A DNA stretch of 11,723 bases. Source: Alloprevotella tannerae (GTDB lineage: Bacteria > Bacteroidota > Bacteroidia > Bacteroidales > Bacteroidaceae). Where the stretch lies: positions 264 through 11,986 of the forward strand of contig JABZGO010000037.1 of NCBI GenBank assembly GCA_015259305.1. Reading direction: 5' to 3'. Under the pieces are notes generated by a model, which ran no database searches, was not told the origin of the DNA, and saw only the letters and a program-made list of their open reading frames with translations. Both the position numbers and the translations under genes were made by a program. This document shows, one piece after another, positions 8,313 through 11,723 of the stretch. Positions within the stretch are counted from its first letter, which is position 1. Each line of letters begins with the position of its first letter.

Positions 8313-8426
8313 TTCGTATATGGCCCTTTGTTACAACAAAAGTTAGGTTCAGCTATCACACAGACCGATAAATAACAAGCGAGCATCTGGCATCAGCAGC
8401 AGAAAAAGTCAACGGCTGAGTTTGCG

Positions 8427-8492
8427 CTCACGATGATAAAGGCTTGTTCTCACGATAAAAAAGGTCTCCCCTCACGAGCGTAAACCTTTTTT
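8427..8492. repeat. Three degenerate 22-bp direct repeats beginning CTCACGA
   Basis: CTCACGA starts at 8427, 8449 and 8471, exactly 22 bp apart. The first two units share CTCACGATxATAAAGG-like sequence (CTCACGATGATAAAGG and CTCACGATAAAAAAGG); the third diverges after CTCACGA but keeps a TAAACC core. The second unit also has an inverted partner downstream, which makes the hairpin at 8450-8499. The units abut with no unique spacers between them, so this is not a CRISPR array. It could be one copy of a dispersed intergenic repeat family. Confidence 0.55.
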
Positions 8493-8499
8493 ATCGTGA
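8450..8499. repeat. Perfect 16-bp inverted repeat (hairpin element)
   Basis: The arms TCACGATAAAAAAGGT (8450-8465) and ACCTTTTTTATCGTGA (8484-8499) are perfectly complementary around an 18-base loop that itself contains a CTCACGA copy. The A/T core of the stem makes it symmetrical in either direction, so it could act as a bidirectional terminator or be a repeated palindromic element. A T8 run follows 24 bp downstream, too far for the U-tract of this hairpin. Confidence 0.7.
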
Positions 8500-8613
8500 T
8501 GATAAACTACCCCGCTGCTAAGTTTTTTTTACAAATACGCCGTTTTCAGCAGGCGTTTTGAGCCGTTCAGCAGCGCGAATAAAACCTTGATGACGAAACG
8601 CGAGGGGCTTTCT

Positions 8614-8644
8614 TTTGTTACTAATTACGTTATTGCTAACTTTG
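8614..8644 (+). promoter_or_regulatory. Bacteroidota-type promoter of trpS
   Basis: TTTG at 8614-8617 is separated by 19 bp from TAACTTTG at 8637-8644, matching the primary sigma consensus of Bacteroidota (TTTG, then TAnnTTTG). Transcription would start near 8650, leaving a leader of about 20 bases before the ATG at 8672. This rules out the upstream in-frame TTG at 8615 as the trpS start, since that codon lies in the -33 element. Confidence 0.75.
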
Positions 8645-8671
8645 CACGACTGTTTAATAGCAACTACGACT

Positions 8672-9763
8672 ATGTCATCAAAAATCATCCTCACCGGCGA
8701 CCGTCCTACGGGCCGATTGCACATTGGCCATTATGTAGGCTCGCTCCGTCGGCGTGTCGAAATACAAGAATCGGGCGACTACAAACAGATGTTTGTTTTC
8801 ATTGCCGATGCTCAAGCACTTACCGACAATGTTGACAATCCGGAGAAAGTGAGACAGAACGTAGTCGAAGTAGCGCTCGACTATCTCTCCATAGGACTTG
8901 ATCCGTCTAAAGTGACGATGTTCATTCAAAGTCAGATTCCGGAATTGACCGAACTGACTTTTTATTTCCTCGACCTCGTCAGCGTGGCACGTTTGCAGCG
9001 TAACCCCACGGTGAAGACCGAACTGGCTATGCGCGGCTTCGGCTCAAGCATCCCCGTCGGTTTCTTTACATACCCGATCAGCCAAGCAGCCGATATTACG
9101 GCTTTTAAGGCTACAACAATACCCGTGGGCGAAGATCAATCGCCCATGATCGAACAGGCTGTAGAAATCGTGCGCCGTTTTAATCACATTTATGGCGACA
9201 CGCTGGTTGAACCTAAGATCTTGTTACCCGACAATGCTGCCTGCTTGCGCCTACCCGGCACTGATGGGAAAGCAAAAATGAGCAAAAGTTTAAACAATTG
9301 CATCTACCTATCCGAGACAGAAAAGGAACTCAAGCAAAAAGTAATGAGTATGTACACTGATCCTTTGCACGTCCACGTCGAAGATCCGGGCCATTTGGAG
9401 GGAAATACAGTGTTTACCTATCTCGATGCCTTTTGTCGTCAGGAGCATTTCGCAGAATTTTGGCCCGAATATGGTTGTTTACAAGACGTAAAAGACCACT
9501 ACCAACGCGGAGGCTTGGGTGATATGAAAGTAAAAAAGTTCTTGCTTAACATATTGAATGCCGAACTGGCTCCCATCCGCGCCCGCCGCAAAGAATACGA
9601 GCAAGACATCGCCGGCGTTTACGATATGCTCAAAGCCGGATGCGAAGCAGCGCGCGCCGTAGCCGCAGAGACGCTGGACGAAGTGCGCCGCGCGATGAAA
9701 ATAAATTATTTTGATGACGCCGCATTGATAGAAGAGCAGTCAAAACGCTTTGCTGCGCAATAA
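8672..9763 (+). CDS. trpS: Tryptophanyl-tRNA synthetase
   Basis: This class I aminoacyl-tRNA synthetase charges tRNA-Trp with tryptophan in the cytoplasm. Both class I signatures are intact: HIGH at residues 17-20 in [16 protein letters not shown], and KMSKS at 202-206 in [12 protein letters not shown]. The [13 protein letters not shown] segment corresponds to the conserved tryptophanyl-adenylate-site region. The length from ATG 8672 is 363 residues, slightly above the compact bacterial TrpS proteins, with a helical anticodon-binding C terminus ([14 protein letters not shown] and onward). The ATG at 8672 is chosen because the protein then starts [14 protein letters not shown], as the family does, and because the promoter lies just upstream. 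It looks monocistronic: rpmH has its own promoter. No T-box or tryptophan leader peptide is visible. Confidence 0.97.
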   Translation: MSSKIILTGDRPTGRLHIGHYVGSLRRRVEIQESGDYKQMFVFIADAQALTDNVDNPEKVRQNVVEVALDYLSIGLDPSKVTMFIQSQIPELTELTFYFLDLVSVARLQRNPTVKTELAMRGFGSSIPVGFFTYPISQAADITAFKATTIPVGEDQSPMIEQAVEIVRRFNHIYGDTLVEPKILLPDNAACLRLPGTDGKAKMSKSLNNCIYLSETEKELKQKVMSMYTDPLHVHVEDPGHLEGNTVFTYLDAFCRQEHFAEFWPEYGCLQDVKDHYQRGGLGDMKVKKFLLNILNAELAPIRARRKEYEQDIAGVYDMLKAGCEAARAVAAETLDEVRRAMKINYFDDAALIEEQSKRFAAQ

Positions 9764-9852
9764 ACCAAACGACACAGCTACCTCGCAAAGGGGCAAAAAA
9801 GGCACCAAGTACAGAAAATTTTAGCTACACGCCTAAATTCCGGCGCTAATGC

Positions 9853-9883
9853 TTTGCTATGCCGCAGATAATCCCTAATTTTG
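9853..9883 (+). promoter_or_regulatory. Bacteroidota-type promoter of rpmH
   Basis: TTTG at 9853-9856 and TAATTTTG at 9876-9883 are spaced by 19 bp, the same geometry as the trpS promoter. Predicted initiation near 9889 gives an A-rich leader of about 40 bases before the rpmH ATG, with no Shine-Dalgarno sequence. Confidence 0.75.
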
Positions 9884-9928
9884 CGCTTTGAAACGGCAAA
9901 CGGAAAATAATAAAAACAAACAATAGCA

Positions 9929-10087
9929 ATGAAAAGAACATTTCAACCGCACAACAGAAAGCGGAATAATAAGCACGGTTTCCGCCATAGAATGGAAACA
10001 AAGAACGGTCGTCGCGTCTTAGCTGCACGTCGTGCTCGCGGTCGCAAGAAATTGTCCGTTTCTGATGAAGTTCACGGCAAGCGCTAA
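9929..10087 (+). CDS. rpmH: 50S ribosomal protein L34
   Basis: This is a small basic protein of the large ribosomal subunit. The 52-residue translation begins [20 protein letters not shown], continues with [21 protein letters not shown] and ends EVHGKR. That is the standard L34 pattern with the short C-terminal extension typical of Bacteroidota. Start, stop and length all fit the family. It stands alone between its own promoter and a strong intrinsic terminator, and the usual L34 neighbour rnpA is not adjacent. Confidence 0.97.
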   Translation: MKRTFQPHNRKRNNKHGFRHRMETKNGRRVLAARRARGRKKLSVSDEVHGKR

Positions 10088-10107
10088 GAAACTACGTGAA
10101 GAAGAAT

Positions 10108-10142
10108 AACGAGGAGGAGAGTAATTTCTTTCTCGTTTTTTT
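10108..10142 (+). terminator. Intrinsic terminator of rpmH
   Basis: A 13-bp hairpin with left arm AACGAGGAGGAGA (10108-10120), GTAA loop (GNRA type) and right arm TTTCTTTCTCGTT (10125-10137) is followed by TTTTT (10138-10142). Three pairs are G-U, which would become C-A mismatches in the complementary RNA, so the structure works only on the + strand. It begins 20 bp after the rpmH stop. Confidence 0.88.
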
Positions 10143-10250
10143 ATTTCTACGCGTAAAGTGAATGCGAAATCAACTCTTGAGGCGCTTTCTGCAACAGGCC
10201 TGCTGCACAGGTCAGAAAAGAATGATGCTGAAGCAGCGATGGATGCCACC
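10143..10250 (+). other. Gap between two terminators, with a possible 32-codon frame
   Basis: A frame starting at GTG 10158 (VNAKSTLEALSATGLLH and onward) ends at TAA 10254-10256, at the foot of the next hairpin. Its composition is protein-like, but there is no ATG, ribosome-binding sequence or recognisable promoter, and I recognise no family. It may be a gene remnant, a small peptide or chance. Confidence 0.2.
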
Positions 10251-10298
10251 AAATAAGCCCTTGCAAACTTGGCTTATAGGGCTTGTTTTTGTATTTTT
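10251..10298 (+). terminator. Terminator-like hairpin overlapping the PASTA gene promoter
   Basis: Arms AAATAAGCCCT (10251-10261) and AGGGCTTGTTT (10278-10288) form an 11-bp stem with one G-U pair, followed by TTGTATTTTT. A competing 7-bp stem, ATAAGCC (10253-10259) with GGCTTAT (10271-10277), uses the same left arm, so the two folds exclude each other. The T-rich tail doubles as the -7 element of the next gene. Confidence 0.5.
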
Positions 10299-10299
10299 G
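10269..10299 (+). promoter_or_regulatory. Bacteroidota-type promoter of the PASTA gene
   Basis: TTG at 10269-10271 and TATTTTTG at 10292-10299 are 20 bp apart. The predicted start of transcription, about 4-8 bases beyond the -7 element, falls at or just before the ATG at 10308. The -33 element is weaker than those of trpS and rpmH, and the elements sit within a hairpin. Confidence 0.6.
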
Positions 10300-10307
10300 C
10301 CACAAGT

Positions 10308-10958
10308 ATGGAACCGGTTAAGGCACCACAGAAAAAAAAGTATGGATTGCTGTTAGGCAATTGCTTGGGGATGTTGCTACTCACGTTTTTACTCGTGGGA
10401 GGCGCATTTTATGGATTAAGACTTTACACCCATCACGGAGAAGAAATAAAGATGCCGAATTTACACGGCAAATCTTTTGAAGTGGCAAAGCAGACTTTAA
10501 AGGAGATGGGCTTAACGGCAGAGGTTGTAGACACAGGCTTCGTGCGCACACTCCCACCCAACGTCATATTAAGCCAATCTATTTTACCGGGCGCAAGCAT
10601 CAAATCAGGCCGAGTTGTAATGCTGACGATTAATGCGGCGCACGCCATCGCCGTAGCCTTGCCGGACGTGGCCGACAACTGCTCACGCCGAGAAGCTGAA
10701 GCGCGCTTAAAGGCGCTGGGCTTCAAACTCACACCGCCAAAACTAATCGTTGGTGATAGAGATTGGGTTTATGGCATCGAGGTAAACGGAAAGAATGCGA
10801 TTATCGGCCAACGCATCAGTGTCGATATTCCGATTACACTCGTTGTAGGTAACGGCAGCGGAACGGAAGAATACAATGGCAATGATAGTTTAGACTATTT
10901 CCTCAACGGACTGCAAGAGGAAACGGACGAGTCTGTGATCGATGAGGGGGTAGAATAA
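10308..10958 (+). CDS. Membrane-anchored PASTA-domain protein
   Basis: This 216-residue protein has a short basic N terminus (KAPQKKK), one membrane segment at about 13-37 (a signal anchor), and then two PASTA-like modules outside the membrane: about 47-109 (MPNLHGKSFEVAKQTLKEMG, LPPNVILSQSILPGASIKSG) and about 118-182 (LPDVADNCSRREAEARLKALG, IGQRISVDIPITLVVG). An acidic tail follows from 184. PASTA domains in penicillin-binding proteins and Ser/Thr kinases bind peptidoglycan or muropeptides. Here no kinase or transpeptidase domain is attached, so a cell-wall-binding role is inferred and the precise function unknown. The ATG at 10308 is preferred over a TTG at 10269, which lies inside the promoter. 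The RluD-family gene starts 2 bp after its stop, so the two are probably co-transcribed, a pairing I know from other Bacteroidota. Confidence 0.88.
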   Translation: MEPVKAPQKKKYGLLLGNCLGMLLLTFLLVGGAFYGLRLYTHHGEEIKMPNLHGKSFEVAKQTLKEMGLTAEVVDTGFVRTLPPNVILSQSILPGASIKSGRVVMLTINAAHAIAVALPDVADNCSRREAEARLKALGFKLTPPKLIVGDRDWVYGIEVNGKNAIIGQRISVDIPITLVVGNGSGTEEYNGNDSLDYFLNGLQEETDESVIDEGVE

Positions 10959-10960
10959 GT

Positions 10961-11723
10961 ATGAAAAAGGACGATAAAGACGATTTAATCGAAAAAAATA
11001 TTGTAGCCGAAGATATAGATGAGGAAGACGGCGGCGGATTGTATGAACATTTTCGCGTCGTAGCCGACAAGGGCCAACAATTGCTTCGTGTAGATAAGTT
11101 TCTGATGGCTCATTTGCCTGATACGTCGCGCAACAGAATACAGCAGGCGGCTAAAGCCGGCTTTATCCACATCAATGGGCGACCGGAAAAGAGCAATTAT
11201 CGCGTTAAACCTCACGATGTCGTAACGCTTCTGCTCGATCGTCCTCGCTATGAGAATCTGATAGAGCCGGAAAATATTCCTCTTGATATTGTTTATGAAG
11301 ACGAGGCGCTGATTGTTGTAAATAAGTCGGCCGGCTTGGTCGTGCATCCGGGTTTCGGAAACTATACGGGTACACTGGTCAATGCCTTAGCTTATCATTT
11401 GAAGGATGTGGCGGATTATGATCCAAATGATCCCGGAGTGGGACTGGTACATCGAATCGACAAAGATACGAGTGGCTTACTGGTGATCGCGAAGACGCCG
11501 GACGCGAAAAGCAAATTGGGCGTACAATTCTTTAATAAAACAACGCGCCGACGCTACGAAGCATTAGTGTGGGGCAATGTAAAAACAGATGAAGGCCGCA
11601 TAGAAGGCAACATTGCGCGCGATCCGCACGACCGATTGCAAATGGCGGTCTTTGCGCCCGACAGCGGCATTGGCAAACCTGCAGTCACTCACTACAAAGT
11701 ATTGAAGCGCTTTGGTTATGTCA
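10961..11723 (+). CDS. RluD/RluA-family pseudouridine synthase, 5' part (3' end outside window)
   Basis: This enzyme isomerises uridine to pseudouridine in RNA, most likely 23S rRNA if it is a true RluD. The 254 visible codons show an acidic N-terminal extension (about 1-26), an S4 RNA-binding domain (about 43-90: LLRVDKFLMAHLPDTSRNRIQ, AGFIHINGRPEK, VKPHDVVTL), and the start of the RluA-type catalytic domain (IPLDIVYEDEALIVVNKSAG, VVHPG). The catalytic motif HRIDKDTSGLLV is present, with the nucleophile Asp167 encoded at 11459-11461. The frame is open to the right edge, so the C-terminal part is missing. It begins 2 bp after the PASTA gene stop and has no promoter of its own. The family is certain; whether it is RluD itself or another paralogue cannot be settled from the fragment. 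Confidence 0.93.
   Translation, partial: MKKDDKDDLIEKNIVAEDIDEEDGGGLYEHFRVVADKGQQLLRVDKFLMAHLPDTSRNRIQQAAKAGFIHINGRPEKSNYRVKPHDVVTLLLDRPRYENLIEPENIPLDIVYEDEALIVVNKSAGLVVHPGFGNYTGTLVNALAYHLKDVADYDPNDPGVGLVHRIDKDTSGLLVIAKTPDAKSKLGVQFFNKTTRRRYEALVWGNVKTDEGRIEGNIARDPHDRLQMAVFAPDSGIGKPAVTHYKVLKRFGYV

Larger units (their letters stand above)
8240..8671. other. Non-coding region between nuoN and trpS
   Basis: I see no credible gene in these 432 bases; the short frames here are antisense to trpS or lack family features. In order it holds the nuo-terminating hairpin (8266-8312); a 14-bp palindrome with arms TTTGTT and AACAAA (8327-8340); the CTCACGA repeat cluster with a perfect 16-bp inverted repeat (8427-8499); a T8 run (8523-8530) enclosed by the 7-bp inverted pair CGCTGCT (8513-8519) and AGCAGCG (8569-8575), with a smaller ACGCC/GGCGT hairpin inside; and the trpS promoter (8614-8644). 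Confidence 0.8.

Noticed and set aside
8427..8492. CRISPR array
   Set aside because: The 22-bp units abut directly, are degenerate and number only three; there are no unique spacers and no cas genes.
8615..8671. Extended TrpS start at TTG 8615
   Set aside because: It lies in the -33 promoter element, and the added hydrophobic stretch is not part of TrpS.
8645..8671. T-box or attenuator leader upstream of trpS
   Set aside because: The predicted leader is only about 20 bases long, too short for either, and contains no run of Trp codons.
8518..8724. Minus-strand 68-residue frame across the trpS start
   Set aside because: It is antisense to the trpS promoter and start, has no family features, and no minus-strand promoter was seen.
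10162..10356. Plus-strand 64-residue frame overlapping the PASTA gene start
   Set aside because: It runs through the terminator-like hairpin and promoter and into the PASTA gene in another frame, with unlikely composition (Cys/Arg/Gln-rich).
10985..11347. Minus-strand 120-residue frame
   Set aside because: It is antisense to the S4 and early catalytic regions of the pseudouridine synthase, whose motifs are clear on the + strand.

Overview
The window looks like an ordinary chromosomal stretch from a Bacteroidota bacterium, probably order Bacteroidales. Three things point there. The NADH dehydrogenase I (nuo) operon goes straight from nuoD to nuoH with no nuoE, nuoF or nuoG, as is known for Bacteroides-type complex I. 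The recognisable promoters have the Bacteroidota form (TTTG or TTG at about -33 and TAnnTTTG at about -7). Shine-Dalgarno sequences are mostly absent. All genes are on the + strand.

Positions 1-8239 hold the 3' part of the nuo operon: nuoD (3' end only), nuoH, nuoI, nuoJ, nuoK, nuoL, nuoM and nuoN. The genes are 7-18 bp apart, except for a 57-bp nuoK-nuoL gap that contains a hairpin. Together they encode the end of the quinone-reducing arm (NuoD, NuoI), the quinone-site membrane subunit (NuoH), the small membrane subunits (NuoJ, NuoK) and the three antiporter-like proton-channel subunits (NuoL, NuoM, NuoN). With no NADH-oxidising module here, electrons probably enter through the NuoI iron-sulfur clusters from a donor other than NADH. 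NuoM lacks the TM7 lysine that NuoL and NuoN both keep.

Positions 8240-8671 are non-coding. They hold a strong hairpin that probably ends the nuo transcript, a cluster of 22-bp-spaced CTCACGA repeats folded into a perfect 16-bp inverted repeat, a T8 run inside a further small inverted repeat, and the trpS promoter.

Positions 8672-11723 carry housekeeping genes: trpS, rpmH with its own promoter and intrinsic terminator, a membrane-anchored PASTA-domain protein, and the 5' part of an RluD/RluA-family pseudouridine synthase that runs off the window. The last two are 2 bp apart and look co-transcribed. The PASTA gene's -7 element coincides with the T-tract of a terminator-like hairpin, and its ATG lies so close to the predicted transcription start that the mRNA may be leaderless.

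I found no mobile elements, CRISPR arrays, rRNA or tRNA, and no clear new multi-gene system. The points most worth a second look are the missing N-module together with the lysine-less NuoM, the repeat and hairpin element at 8427-8499, and the compact terminator/promoter arrangement before the PASTA gene.
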